Shown here piece by piece: positions 8,430-18,538 of a DNA stretch of 64,000 nucleotides. Below the pieces are notes generated by a model, which searched no databases, was not told the origin of the DNA, and was given only the letters and a program-made list of their open reading frames with translations. How positions within the stretch are numbered: position 1 is the stretch's first letter; each line of letters opens with the position of its first letter. Source of the stretch: Carboxylicivirga longa. Lineage in GTDB: Bacteria > Bacteroidota > Bacteroidia > Bacteroidales > Marinilabiliaceae. The stretch covers positions 54,887 through 118,886 of the forward strand of contig NZ_JBNGOZ010000015.1 of assembly GCF_050589825.1 (NCBI RefSeq), read 5' to 3'. Position numbers and translations under genes: made by a program.

Positions 8430-9491
8430 ATGAGTAGAAAACACTTTCATACATTTGATGCATTAAGATTTTTTTCTTTTCTCTTGGTTTTTTTTCTCCA
8501 CTTACCAAAAACTGGAGTAGTGTATATTGATTTTTTCCTTAAAAGTGGGGGGATTGGAGTAACATTCTTTTTTGTATTAAGTGGTTTTTTAATTACTTAT
8601 ATTTTGTTGTATGAAAAAGAACATAAAAAGACAATTTCCCTTAAGAATTTTTTTTCAAGGCGAATATTGAGGATTTGGCCATTATTTTATCTTATGATAG
8701 GATTTGCTTATTTATCACCATATATACTAAATGCTCTCAATCTGCCTTTTGAAAATGAAGGATACAAGCCACATTTATTGACATCAATATTCTTCGGTGA
8801 AAATTATAAGATGATGATGACTAATACATTTCCAGACGGAGCGCCTTTAAGAGTTATGTGGTCACTATGCATAGAAGAACACTTTTACATTCTGTGGGGA
8901 GTGTTACTTTATTTTATCTCTATTAAAAAAATTCCTCTTCTTATTATATTCAGTATTATCATTGCAAATATTGCACGACTAATTTATTCTTATTTTGGAT
9001 TAGGTCATATTGATATATTATCACATTTAGATTATTTTGCTTTCGGTGCAATACCTGCATATATTTTGATGCATAAGAAGAGTTACATCGCTTATGTGGA
9101 AAAAATACCAATATATTTTAAGTATACCTTTCTAGTTCTTACTGTTGCCACCATATTCATCTTACCAAATACTAACCTAGTATCGATTGATTTTTTATCC
9201 CCTTTTATCTTAGGACTTCTATTTTCAATTACTATACTATTTACATTAGGAAATAATTCTATTCATATCAATGACAATATATGGTTTAGTAAGTTAGGTA
9301 TTTACACTTATGGATTATATTTGTATCATACTATAATAATTCTGTTACTAATTCAGATTTTTAAATATATATCATTTTCTAATTGGTATGTATTAGGAAT
9401 ATCATCTTTATTTATCACAATCGCGATTAGTGTAACTTCTTATCATTTGTTTGAAAAACAATTTTTAAAGCTGAAAAGATATTTTTATTGA
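8430..9491 (+). CDS. Acyltransferase family 3 (OafA-like) membrane protein
   Basis: A 353-residue polytopic membrane protein with about ten hydrophobic segments. The N-terminus has the family signature: HTFDALRFFSFLLVFFLHL (catalytic His near residue 22), GGIGVTFFFVLSGFLITY, then RRILRIWPLFY. WSLCIEEHFY in the middle is the second hallmark motif. Members move acetyl or other acyl groups onto cell-surface sugars such as O-antigen or exopolysaccharide, so surface modification is the likely role. The length is normal for the family. It is alone in a cassette starting TTAGCCATAAG at 8394. Confidence 0.9.
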   Translation: MSRKHFHTFDALRFFSFLLVFFLHLPKTGVVYIDFFLKSGGIGVTFFFVLSGFLITYILLYEKEHKKTISLKNFFSRRILRIWPLFYLMIGFAYLSPYILNALNLPFENEGYKPHLLTSIFFGENYKMMMTNTFPDGAPLRVMWSLCIEEHFYILWGVLLYFISIKKIPLLIIFSIIIANIARLIYSYFGLGHIDILSHLDYFAFGAIPAYILMHKKSYIAYVEKIPIYFKYTFLVLTVATIFILPNTNLVSIDFLSPFILGLLFSITILFTLGNNSIHINDNIWFSKLGIYTYGLYLYHTIIILLLIQIFKYISFSNWYVLGISSLFITIAISVTSYHLFEKQFLKLKRYFY

Positions 9492-9510
9492 AAAGATAAT
9501 TAAATCCTAT

Positions 9511-9637
9511 GGCTAACATTTTGTATAAGTAATGGCAGGGAAAGATCTAAATATCAAGGATTGTAGCCCGATCAAACTGCGCAGAGGTTTAACAGGAAAT
9601 TACCACGCAATCTGCCACTACTCATACAATCAACCGT
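9511..9637 (+). other. attC site 11, interrupted by the large element
   Basis: The left box GGCTAAC (9511-9517) matches the opening of the acyltransferase cassette. The arm TTGTATAAGTAATGGCAG pairs with CTGCCACTACTCATACAA. The site should finish with GTTRRRY, but after CCGT (9634-9637) it runs into AAATAGATC. The missing end, TAGGC, is found at 62401-62405. Confidence 0.8.
9624..9637 (+). other. attL of the integrated element
   Basis: ATACAATCAACCGT matches ATACAATTTACCGT at 62387-62400 with two central mismatches. The first bases belong to the attC arm. Crossing over within ACCGT (9633-9637 with 62396-62400) regenerates an intact attC, so this is the preferred left boundary. Confidence 0.75.
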
Positions 9638-9832
9638 AAATAGATCTTCTTATGACTTTGTAAATGTATGATAGACAGGAGTGTATGATGATTCGCTTTG
9701 AGGTAGTGTTAATACAATTTACCATACACATAAGGAAAAAATATTCAAAAAAATATAAATTAAATTGTTGATAACTTATTTTTGTTATTATATTCTCTGG
9801 TTATAAAAATATTGGTATAAGAATAATATTAG
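9638..9832. other. Left end of the element, upstream of the Avs-like gene
   Basis: This 195 bp AT-rich stretch has no gene. It holds ATACAATTTACC at 9712-9723, an exact 12 bp copy of the attR core, and two TGTATGAT words (9665 and 9683). It must contain the promoter of the Avs-like gene, though I could not pick a convincing TAnnTTTG box. Confidence 0.5.
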
Positions 9833-12800
9833 ATGCAAAATGAGTTAGTAGGATATTCAAGAGCAGGTGACATTTTTCACTATAGATGGGCTGCAAGAAG
9901 ATGTTTAAATTTAATTTACCCCAATACATCATTAATAGATGTTGTGATTGAAGGCTCAAAGGAGTCTGAGAAGAAAGGAGAGTATGTTATTGATGTATCT
10001 GAATATTATAGTGACTGTGTAAAATACTATCAATTAAAACATACAACTGTTCAAAAAGATATACCTTTTACATTAAGTGATTTGCAAGGAACATTGGAAG
10101 GTTTTTCTGAAAGGTATTCTCAACACCGTAAGAATAAAAATAAGTTGAACTCTTCATTTGTAATTGTTACCAATAGACCTATTAGTTCATCTTTTAAGAA
10201 GAATATACAATTATTAGCCGATAAGGAACAAGTAAATAATAGGTTTAAAAAAACCTTAGAAAAATACACGAAACTAACTGACCATAGATTAGCCCTTTTT
10301 TGCAGTGTATTACAGCTTGATGACAGTGAAGGTGATTATAACATTCAAAAGAATGAATTGCGGACAGAGATCTCTCAACTTATAACTGGTGCTGTCGATA
10401 ATGCACAACTTGAAAGTATTGTTTCATTGGTTAGTGAGAAAGTTCTTCCTCATTCTAATGGTTTAATTTGTAAAGAAGATATTTTAAAACGTTTTAAAAT
10501 ATCTTCTGAGAAGGATTTATTTCCTGCTCCTCCTATTTGGGAAAAAGCAGAAAATATTATAGAGATTGAACAATATGGAAACTTAAAACAAAATGTTTTA
10601 AGCTCAATAAATCCTGTTATAATACATGCTCCTGGAGGTGTCGGTAAATCAGTTTTTTGCCGTCAATTAATAAATTCTTTGCCTTCTAATTCAGCAGGTA
10701 TAGCATATGATTGCTTTGGGGCAGGAAGATATCGCAACAGAAGTGAGTCAAGACATCGACACAGAGATGCATTGGTGCAAATTGTAAATGAACTTGCTGT
10801 TAAAGGATTATGTGACCCTTTGCTAGTTCAAGACACTTCACTAGATAGTGATATTATGAAAAAGTTTTTATTGAGAATAGAATGTTCAGTAAAAGCTTTA
10901 AGGAAGGTGCAAGATTCAGCTTCTCTTTTTATATTGATTGATGCAGCGGATAATGCAGAAATGGCAGCTCAAGAATTTAGTCATCCTTGTTTTGCAAATG
11001 AGCTTCTTCGCGAGCATATCCCCGATGGATGTAAATTAGTTTTACTATGCAGAACCGAAAGAATACATTTGCTAAAACCACCGTCCTCTATTTCTCAGTT
11101 TGGTTTAAAACCATTTACAAAAGATGAATCTCATCTAAATTTAAAAAGGAAATTTCCGAAGGCGAATGAGCAAGATGGCTTAGAGTTTCATCGTTTAACT
11201 AGTGGAAATCCTAGAGTTCAAGCAAACGCTTTAGATATTAAAGCATCAACAGTTTCTGAACTTTTGGAGCAAATAGGACCTTCTGGAATGACAGTTGAAG
11301 ACCAGATAGAGCTTCAATTAAATACAGCAGTTTCAAGATTAAAAGATTCATTATCTGATATCTTTCAAAAACAAGTAAATGCAATCTGTTTAGGCTTAGC
11401 CAGTTTACCACCTCATATTCCAATAAAAATATTGGCAAAAGCATCAGGCGTTTCAATTGCAGAGATTAAAAGTTTTGTTTCAGATATTGGTCGTTCTTTA
11501 TGGTTGTCAGATGAGTCTGTTCAATTCAGAGATGAACCAACAGAAACATGGTTTAGGAAAACTTATTTAGCAACAAAAGGAAATTTTGAAACCTATATAT
11601 CAATACTTGAGCCGTTAGCTGAACAATCAACATATATTTCAGAAGTGTTACCACACCTATACCTTCAGGCTGAACAATATGACAAGCTAATTAGTATAGC
11701 TCTTTCCGATGATTATTTACCTGAAGACAATCCAATAGATGAGAGGAATGTTCGAGTTTACAGGCTGCAATTTGCTTTTAGAGCAGCTCTAAGGGAAAAA
11801 AAGTATGAGGATGCAATAAAAATTGCATTGAGGTCCGGAGAAGAGGTTGCTGGAAACCAAAGGCAACTTAGTCTTTTTCAAGATAATATCGACCTTCTTG
11901 TATTGCTCCAAGACAAGCAAAAGGTTCAAGAAATTGCATTTAAGCGATTATTAAGTAGTAGTTGGAATGGTTCTGAAAATGTATATACTGCCTCGTTATT
12001 GTCAGGAATAAAAGAATTTAAGGGCGAAGCAAGAGGTTATCTAAGAGCTGCCGTAAATTGGATGCAGATATTCTATGAAGAACGCCGTAACAGTGAAGAA
12101 CAATTCCATCAAATTAATATTGAAGATGGCGACATATTGGAGATTGCATATGCATATTTAAACATTCATGGTGTTAATGATTGTATTGCATTCTTGAATC
12201 GTTTCACATCTAAAGGCTATATTTTCGGTATTGTTAGGAGTTTAATCCGAAGATTAGTAGATATTGGAAGTTTTGAGAAAATAAATACTTTTCTAAAAAC
12301 ATGTACTAAGGAACCTTATTATACTGTTGCAATAGTTAGTGAACTTGTAGTTATTGGAAAATACCCTCAAAAAGAGTATATCGAGAACTGTTTACAGTTA
12401 CTAAATAACTCAAAATCCAGAATTAAGAAAGTTGGTTATTACGAACATAACGATATTATTACTCCAGCAATTGTGGCATTTATAGAGGCATGTCTGTTTA
12501 GAGGCTTACCAACAACTCAAATGCTGAACGTACTAAAGTATTACATACCAGAACGTGCTACTCAAACTGTATATAGTGGATATCAACATCACGAACGTAC
12601 AGTTTATCTAAAGTCGCTGGCAATTCAAACTTTATTGCAAAACAGAAATGAAGTAAACTTTGATGAAATTATACCTGAGAATCTTTTAGCAAAGGAAAAT
12701 AAAAAGAATAATAGACAAGACGATGACATAAAGGAATTCAAGGAGATAATCAATGGACTATTTCCCTGGTACTTTCTTAAAGCGAAGCTATTAAGTAATC

Positions 12801-15800
12801 AGAAAATTGATTTTGAAGATGCTATAAAAGTAGCGAATGATAAATCAAACAGTGCTCGGTCAAATAGGTATCGCCAAAATGACACATTGCCCTATGAGAT
12901 AGCCTCTTTAAACTCATCAATCTTGTTATTAATTAATGATAAAGGCATCAATGAAATAAATGGCTTTTATCATTCATATATCAAAGGCAACAAACATCTA
13001 TGGATTTCTAATCATATAGGTCTTGTAAGAGCATCGTTTAGATTGTCGCATTTATCACATATCAAACATGAACTAGAGCAGGATGCATACAAAAGAATTA
13101 AAAGTATCAAAGATGATGGACCAGAAGAAATAGCTGAAAGATATATTAGTCTTACTCGTGCAGTACTAAATGAAGCAACTGATGATGCAAGTGTTTACTT
13201 TGAAGAAGCTATTGATATTGTATCAAAATTTGGAGATGAAATTGTTAGAAGATGGGAAGCTGTTGTGGCTATTGCAAAACAAGCCTCTATTGGAAAGGAT
13301 ATTAACGAAGAATTAGCTTACCGATTTATTCGATGTGCTGAAGTAGTTGGAGAATATGTTGCTCGCGAAAAATATTGGAACAGAAGTGAAGCAATATCAA
13401 TTTGTACCAGAATGTCAGATGGTGCTGGTATTTCTGCATTAAGCAGATGGCGAGACAGAGATATTGGGAGGTTTGAATATCAATTAGAAGCATTATTAAC
13501 TGAATTAATTAAATCAAGTAAGATTTCTTCTTCTGTTTGTTGGTCACTAGCAAGGTTCTTTTCTTATCACAATCTTCCAGGTTTATTAAAGATATGTTTA
13601 CAGCAGGAAAATGATTCTAAAGTAAAGCAAGCCATATTTGCTGATGCTGTTTATTTGCTCCAAATTGAAGGTGCATCACATGGTTGCTGGAAAGAAATGC
13701 AACAGATGGCAATAGAGCAGAATATTAAGAATAATAATGTGGAAAGTATTTTGCATTCACATCAAAGCAATGTTGTAACCTCACTAAAATCAAAAAATCA
13801 TAAAAGAAGCTCAAATTCCAACGATACTGAAAGTAAAATAAATTGGGAGGATATTTTTGGCACATCTAACATTCTTAATAATGAGGAATTTGAAAATTGT
13901 TTTCAGCGGTTTAACATTGAATCAAAAAAGCAACACTATAGAAGCGTTGATACTTTTTTCAAAAAATGTTTATCAAGAATAAATGAGACAGATTATTGGA
14001 AGTTTATTGATATTTTATTTTTATCTGATTTAAATCGTTTTGAGATTAAATCACTCTTCGATTCACTTCCAAAGAACTGGGTAAGTAAAGTAAGCTTTAA
14101 AAAGAAATGGCCTGATATAATAAAACGATTAGGAAGTAAATTTTCACATGAGCTGGTAACTTTATATGGATTTAAATATTTTATTGAAGACTTTAAACTT
14201 CATGGACACGAGGTTAACATTTTAAAGGAGGGTATTTTTGAAGGTTTAGCAAATGGTTACGAGTTTTCCAATGCTGAGATGTTCTTTGGTTTTCCATGTG
14301 TTGTTGTTCCTTTGATTAAACCTGAACAATCTACTGAATTACTAGATTATGCTTTAACAAGATTTGAGTTGCATATTGAAAGTGATTTCGGCGATGGAGA
14401 GTGGAGCGACTGGTTGTCAACTTCGCATAACACCAACAAAAGTATAGCTGGTTTCATATGGTCAGCCCTTGGCTCACCTCGTTCATCAGAACGTTGGAAT
14501 GCGGCACATTCTGTTAGAATGTTGTCAAAATTCGGTTGTACAGAAATAATTGATGAGTTGATACAATGGATGCAACTAAATAAAGTGGAGGCTTTTGGAA
14601 ATATCAAATTCCCATTTTATAATCTTCATGCAAAACAATTTCTCTTAATTGCATTAGCAAGAGTTGCTCTTGACCAACCTGAGTTACTTATAACATACAA
14701 GGATATATTTATTCAGAATGCTTTAGAAGAAGAGCATATTATTATTCAAAAAAAATCAGCGGAGATTGCCATTTGTATTGCTAATTCTGGTAAAAGTGAT
14801 TTTGATAATTCAGTATTGGAAAAGTTAAATGAAATTGGTGTTAGCAAAATGCCGATTGATGAAATCGCTTACAATGAGAATAAGGATAGTTACTGGCATC
14901 AAAATAATGAAGTTAGTACAGAATATGAATTTCATTTTGGATGGGATTTTGATAGGTATTGGTATGAGCCATTAGGTAATGTATTCGGTATCCCTGGAAA
15001 ACAGGTTGAAGATATTGCTGCCCATGTTATAATTAATGAATGGGGTATTAAGGATAAAAGTGGCTACAATAATGACCCTAGAGTATCTATATGGAATAGA
15101 TATTCCCAAGAACGAGAAACTTGGCACGACCATGGAAATTATCCGAGAACAGATAATCTTGATTTCTATTTATCCTACCATTCAATGTTAGTCGCAGCAT
15201 CAAAACTTCTAAAAAAAATGCCTGTTGTTTCTAAAAGAGACTGGTATGATGATGAATGGGGTGAATGGCTTAATAGACATTTTTTAACTTGTGATAACGG
15301 TAAATGGTTATCGGATTACCGAGGATCTGTTCCAATAAAAAGACCTCAATGGATTTTTTTAAATAAAAATAAAGATTGGAGAACTAATATTTTAGAACAA
15401 GATTATCTAGATGCTTTACTTATTGAAAAGGATGGTGAACAATGGTTAAATGTGCGAGGCGGCTGGGAGGAGGTCGAAGGTGAGCATGATGAAACTATTT
15501 CTATAACTTCAGCATTAGTATCCAAGGAATCTGCACATGCCTTGATGAGAGCTTTAGAAACATGCAGTGACCCTTATGACTATAAATTACCAGATTATGA
15601 AGAGGGCAATATGGAAATAAATTCAACACCTTTTGTGTTAATCGGTTGGATTACTGACAAATCAGTTTCAGTAAGAATAGATGAGTATGACCCATATGCA
15701 GATAATTTAAGCTATCCCTCATATTCAATTGGAAGTGATATTATTAATAAAACAGGATTGACAGTAAAAGATGATGGAACCGTTTGTTTTCCAGAAGAGA

Positions 15801-16087
15801 CAAACTCAATTTTAGTATCCGAAGTATGGAGTAGCCATAGAGATACTATTAGTGAAGAACCAAACCAGGCTGGAAATAGATTACAAATATCATTACGTTT
15901 TTTAAAGCATTTGTGTTTAGAATATAATTGTTATTTAATAATTGAAGTTGAAATAAAAAGAGAAATAAGTTACAAATACAGGGAGCGAGATGAAAAGTAT
16001 GAATACTCGAAACCTAAACAAAAATTATTTTTACTATCATCAGATGGAGAACTTAAAACAACAAGAGCAAATTATAAACTTGGGTAA
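9833..16087 (+). CDS. Avs-like STAND NTPase with Cap4-like nuclease domain
   Basis: A 2084-residue protein. The N-terminus (about 1-200) looks like the Cap4-type PD-(D/E)XK nuclease: after GDIFHYRWAARR come Glu40, Asp54 and a Q67-L-K69 pair in the spacing of the E-D-QxK core. A STAND/NACHT-type NTPase follows, with Walker A APGGVGKS (266-273) and Walker B LFILIDAAD (365-373). The remaining roughly 1500 residues are mainly helical repeats ending in a Trp-rich region. In the Avs family such C-terminal parts sense a phage protein, causing the protein to oligomerise and activate the nuclease. Which Avs type it is, and its trigger, cannot be told from sequence alone. It faces right, opposite to the element's other genes, next to attL, the usual place for cargo. 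Confidence 0.8.
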   Translation: MQNELVGYSRAGDIFHYRWAARRCLNLIYPNTSLIDVVIEGSKESEKKGEYVIDVSEYYSDCVKYYQLKHTTVQKDIPFTLSDLQGTLEGFSERYSQHRKNKNKLNSSFVIVTNRPISSSFKKNIQLLADKEQVNNRFKKTLEKYTKLTDHRLALFCSVLQLDDSEGDYNIQKNELRTEISQLITGAVDNAQLESIVSLVSEKVLPHSNGLICKEDILKRFKISSEKDLFPAPPIWEKAENIIEIEQYGNLKQNVLSSINPVIIHAPGGVGKSVFCRQLINSLPSNSAGIAYDCFGAGRYRNRSESRHRHRDALVQIVNELAVKGLCDPLLVQDTSLDSDIMKKFLLRIECSVKALRKVQDSASLFILIDAADNAEMAAQEFSHPCFANELLREHIPDGCKLVLLCRTERIHLLKPPSSISQFGLKPFTKDESHLNLKRKFPKANEQDGLEFHRLTSGNPRVQANALDIKASTVSELLEQIGPSGMTVEDQIELQLNTAVSRLKDSLSDIFQKQVNAICLGLASLPPHIPIKILAKASGVSIAEIKSFVSDIGRSLWLSDESVQFRDEPTETWFRKTYLATKGNFETYISILEPLAEQSTYISEVLPHLYLQAEQYDKLISIALSDDYLPEDNPIDERNVRVYRLQFAFRAALREKKYEDAIKIALRSGEEVAGNQRQLSLFQDNIDLLVLLQDKQKVQEIAFKRLLSSSWNGSENVYTASLLSGIKEFKGEARGYLRAAVNWMQIFYEERRNSEEQFHQINIEDGDILEIAYAYLNIHGVNDCIAFLNRFTSKGYIFGIVRSLIRRLVDIGSFEKINTFLKTCTKEPYYTVAIVSELVVIGKYPQKEYIENCLQLLNNSKSRIKKVGYYEHNDIITPAIVAFIEACLFRGLPTTQMLNVLKYYIPERATQTVYSGYQHHERTVYLKSLAIQTLLQNRNEVNFDEIIPENLLAKENKKNNRQDDDIKEFKEIINGLFPWYFLKAKLLSNQKIDFEDAIKVANDKSNSARSNRYRQNDTLPYEIASLNSSILLLINDKGINEINGFYHSYIKGNKHLWISNHIGLVRASFRLSHLSHIKHELEQDAYKRIKSIKDDGPEEIAERYISLTRAVLNEATDDASVYFEEAIDIVSKFGDEIVRRWEAVVAIAKQASIGKDINEELAYRFIRCAEVVGEYVAREKYWNRSEAISICTRMSDGAGISALSRWRDRDIGRFEYQLEALLTELIKSSKISSSVCWSLARFFSYHNLPGLLKICLQQENDSKVKQAIFADAVYLLQIEGASHGCWKEMQQMAIEQNIKNNNVESILHSHQSNVVTSLKSKNHKRSSNSNDTESKINWEDIFGTSNILNNEEFENCFQRFNIESKKQHYRSVDTFFKKCLSRINETDYWKFIDILFLSDLNRFEIKSLFDSLPKNWVSKVSFKKKWPDIIKRLGSKFSHELVTLYGFKYFIEDFKLHGHEVNILKEGIFEGLANGYEFSNAEMFFGFPCVVVPLIKPEQSTELLDYALTRFELHIESDFGDGEWSDWLSTSHNTNKSIAGFIWSALGSPRSSERWNAAHSVRMLSKFGCTEIIDELIQWMQLNKVEAFGNIKFPFYNLHAKQFLLIALARVALDQPELLITYKDIFIQNALEEEHIIIQKKSAEIAICIANSGKSDFDNSVLEKLNEIGVSKMPIDEIAYNENKDSYWHQNNEVSTEYEFHFGWDFDRYWYEPLGNVFGIPGKQVEDIAAHVIINEWGIKDKSGYNNDPRVSIWNRYSQERETWHDHGNYPRTDNLDFYLSYHSMLVAASKLLKKMPVVSKRDWYDDEWGEWLNRHFLTCDNGKWLSDYRGSVPIKRPQWIFLNKNKDWRTNILEQDYLDALLIEKDGEQWLNVRGGWEEVEGEHDETISITSALVSKESAHALMRALETCSDPYDYKLPDYEEGNMEINSTPFVLIGWITDKSVSVRIDEYDPYADNLSYPSYSIGSDIINKTGLTVKDDGTVCFPEETNSILVSEVWSSHRDTISEEPNQAGNRLQISLRFLKHLCLEYNCYLIIEVEIKREISYKYRERDEKYEYSKPKQKLFLLSSDGELKTTRANYKLG

Positions 16088-16757
16088 GCTTTTTGTAAAA
16101 GAACTTAAATTGGAACCTGGTGTAGATACATTTTCCCGATGGATGGCTCATTACCTTGCAGAAAAGATTACATTAGCAGAACAGTCAGAGGGTCAGGAAA
16201 AAGCCACCCTTAATAAGGAATGCTTTGAGATAATATTAAAACTTTGGGAACATCGCAATTCTCTTCCTTCTGGTAATAGACCATTTCAAAATTTTGAACC
16301 CATTATTGAGTTTTTATCAAAACTAAATATGGAAAGAGAACACCCTTTGTTTTTCAATAGTATCCCTGAAAACCAGTTGGATGATTTTGAGAAGAATAAT
16401 TTAGACTATGAATCAGTAAAGGACTGGACAAATATTGCCAAAGAAATAGATAAAACAGCAAAAATTTGGATCGAATTTGCTTTAGGTCAAGCTGCAAACA
16501 AGGCAGCGAATGAAAGAACTAAAGAATGGATTGATAATGCGGTTAACATGCCTGAAAGTGCTGATTCTAGTATAATAAGTAAATTGGTTGATTTAAAAAT
16601 TTCCTTTGATGATAAGGAAGAAATGGATGATTTCTCTAAAAAATATGCAATTGAAAAACTGAAAGATGGAATTTCTCGACTACAGAAATTTGATAAGTTA
16701 AATAAACTACTAATTGAAACCTATGAACTTGAATTGAACAAAGCTCTAAAAGAATAA
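16044..16757 (+). CDS. Partner protein of the Avs-like NTPase, unknown function
   Basis: A protein of about 237 residues, mostly helical and charged, rich in Glu, Lys and Asn, with no signal peptide or membrane segment. The frame is open back to an ATG at 15990, but that would overlap the NTPase gene by 98 bp, so the ATG at 16044 (MENLKQQEQ, 44 bp overlap) is preferred. The overlap implies translational coupling with the NTPase. I recognise no domain. It may be a regulator, inhibitor or complex partner of the Avs-like protein, a role inferred only from position. Confidence 0.7.
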   Translation: MENLKQQEQIINLGKLFVKELKLEPGVDTFSRWMAHYLAEKITLAEQSEGQEKATLNKECFEIILKLWEHRNSLPSGNRPFQNFEPIIEFLSKLNMEREHPLFFNSIPENQLDDFEKNNLDYESVKDWTNIAKEIDKTAKIWIEFALGQAANKAANERTKEWIDNAVNMPESADSSIISKLVDLKISFDDKEEMDDFSKKYAIEKLKDGISRLQKFDKLNKLLIETYELELNKALKE

Positions 16758-16800
16758 TAGCAAACAAAAGATAAAGCTTTACTTTTTTTCGGTTTTAGTA

Positions 16801-17571
16801 TTATTCTTTTTGTAGTTTATTAATATAAATAAATGGGTCGAAATCTATGGGATTCATACGTGAGAAATATTTCACCTTATCTTCAATAATTGTTTTTCCA
16901 TTCCTTGACCATCGTATGTTCCAATTTGGGTTGCAAGGATATAGAATTGGAAACAAAAGTTCCGTACATGATAGTTTAGCATCCCATATCCAGTTAGGTT
17001 CTGTGCGGTCTTTCATATAGGGCTCAACATTCCAGAGTTCAATTTTATCCGCACAATCAATGTCTTTATTGTGCGGAGCATTATATTCCATCAATGGTAT
17101 GAAGTATGTAAGTTCTGATTCAGAATACCCTCTCGTTGGGAATTTTATAAAGCCCATTTTCTTCCAAAATTTTTCAGACTCCCTCGGTTCGCAAAATAGC
17201 TTTAAAGCTATTTTTCCTTCCGACTTGAAATATTTCTTAATAGCTTCAAAAGCTTTTTTACCTAATCCCATTTTACGGAATTTTGGATGTATCTCCATTA
17301 TATCTATTTCAGCATAATAATCATGATTTGACCATGATATGAACCCTATTGATTGTTTTTCAAAATGGAGTGTGAAAAACTTTTCTTTCTCAAAAGAAGA
17401 TTGAATAATATTCCAATTGCAATAAAAACCATCATTTGATAATTTGTACTCATCTTTCAGCCATTCTTCAACAGAATTCAAATCAGTTATGGAAGGATTA
17501 ATATTTAATAGAACCTCTGACATGTAACCTAAGTGATTAATTAAATTATAAAAATACAATTTTGAAATCAA
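16801..17571 (-). CDS. GNAT-family N-acetyltransferase
   Basis: A 256-residue protein. Residues 60-145 show the GNAT fold: a central strand YAEIDIMEIHP, then the acetyl-CoA binding loop FRKMGLGKKAF (motif A R/Q-x2-G-x-G), and the late strand and helix FWKKMGFIKFP. The C-terminal ~110 residues are Trp-rich and unassigned. The start overlaps the endolysin stop (ATGTAA), so it is the last gene of the late operon. An acetyltransferase here is unusual; it may modify a host or competitor protein, or be a passenger. The substrate is unknown. It converges with the Avs-like pair. Confidence 0.75.
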   Translation of the reverse strand: MISKLYFYNLINHLGYMSEVLLNINPSITDLNSVEEWLKDEYKLSNDGFYCNWNIIQSSFEKEKFFTLHFEKQSIGFISWSNHDYYAEIDIMEIHPKFRKMGLGKKAFEAIKKYFKSEGKIALKLFCEPRESEKFWKKMGFIKFPTRGYSESELTYFIPLMEYNAPHNKDIDCADKIELWNVEPYMKDRTEPNWIWDAKLSCTELLFPILYPCNPNWNIRWSRNGKTIIEDKVKYFSRMNPIDFDPFIYINKLQKE

Positions 17572-18128
17572 CTTACATATTCAATAGCTCCAATACGTTT
17601 CAACCAACCTTCCAAAAACAAATGATTCTTGCCTTTTTTAGAAATGGAATGATAATACCTTACCCTTGCTCTGTGAATGGCAACAAACAACAATTTAGGT
17701 TCACAAGCATTTATCGCAGATAAGGTCTGTTTCCCAATAATACCGTCCATCTTTAAGTCGGCATCAAAAAACTGGTTTAAAACACGTTGAACACCTCTCG
17801 CACCCCAATGACCGCTATTGACACACCAATCAAAGATTATTTCTTGTAAAGAACCGTTTGAAATACCGCCAATACTGAACTTCTCATAAAATGTATGGCA
17901 ATAAAATTCTTTTACCATACAATTCAATTGAGGTATGTCAATGTGTTTGTTCCAAGGTATTTCACCATAGGTTTCTTTATAGGCATCAATGTATTGCCAT
18001 CCTTCCCAATCGGGATGCAAATTCCGGGCAACACCCATGTAGGTTTCTCCACCTTGGTCGCCCTCTACGTTGGCATAATAGCCTTCATGTTTGATTACAC
18101 CATCAAACAACTCATCGAATGTTTTCAT
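17568..18128 (-). CDS. Endolysin, glycoside hydrolase family 108
   Basis: A 186-residue protein matching GH108 N-acetylmuramidases. The catalytic Glu is in KHEGYYAN (Glu15), followed by the family's GDQGGETYMGVAR stretch. The C-terminal half has the usual peptidoglycan-binding part (FDWCVNSGHWGARGVQ, DGIIGKQTLSAIN). It should cleave the glycan backbone of host peptidoglycan at the end of infection. There is no signal peptide, so release needs the holin encoded just upstream; start and stop codons overlap by 4 bp. Length is normal for the family. Confidence 0.92.
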   Translation of the reverse strand: MKTFDELFDGVIKHEGYYANVEGDQGGETYMGVARNLHPDWEGWQYIDAYKETYGEIPWNKHIDIPQLNCMVKEFYCHTFYEKFSIGGISNGSLQEIIFDWCVNSGHWGARGVQRVLNQFFDADLKMDGIIGKQTLSAINACEPKLLFVAIHRARVRYYHSISKKGKNHLFLEGWLKRIGAIEYVS

Positions 18129-18538
18129 TGTTTACGTCTGTTTTTAAGTTTGACATCGTTAACTCCTGATATTGCACCACCAAAAAGAAAGTCAATAATG
18201 GTGCTTAGTTTGGTGGATATTCCACCGTTGATACTGCTTACAAATGCTATTTGCCAATCATCAAGCTGAATGGTGTCAAAAATGAAGTAGTTCAGCATTA
18301 CGAAAGTCAAACTGCACCAAGCAAGCAAGAAGAAGATAGCAAAGGCTTTTTGAAGCCAACTGTCTTTCTGATACATCTCCCTGGCCGAACTCCTATCGGC
18401 AACTGCCATCTTAAAAAGTTCCATTTTCCCCTGGAGCTTTTCTTCTTGTGTGGTGAATATTTCATCAATCAGCTTAGTTCCCTCTTTTAAGGTTTCCGCA
18501 GCTCCGGTATTGATTACCTTTCCAAATAACTTTTTCAT
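18125..18538 (-). CDS. Holin, GTA_holin_3TM-like
   Basis: A 137-residue protein with an amphipathic N-terminal half (AETLKEGTKLIDEIFTTQEEKL, then AVADRSSAREMYQKD) and hydrophobic segments at about 66-86 (FAIFFLLAWCSLTFVMLNYFI) and 95-118. The DRSSARE word before the first membrane segment is typical of the 3TM gene-transfer-agent-type holin family. It would form the membrane lesion that lets the endolysin out. It lies directly before the endolysin gene and overlaps the spanin-like gene by 4 bp. Confidence 0.8.
   Translation of the reverse strand: MKKLFGKVINTGAAETLKEGTKLIDEIFTTQEEKLQGKMELFKMAVADRSSAREMYQKDSWLQKAFAIFFLLAWCSLTFVMLNYFIFDTIQLDDWQIAFVSSINGGISTKLSTIIDFLFGGAISGVNDVKLKNRRKQ

Noticed and set aside
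16758..16800. Attachment site at the junction between the Avs-like pair and the minus-strand genes
   Set aside because: No match to the attR core is present here, whereas 9624-9637 restores an intact attC.
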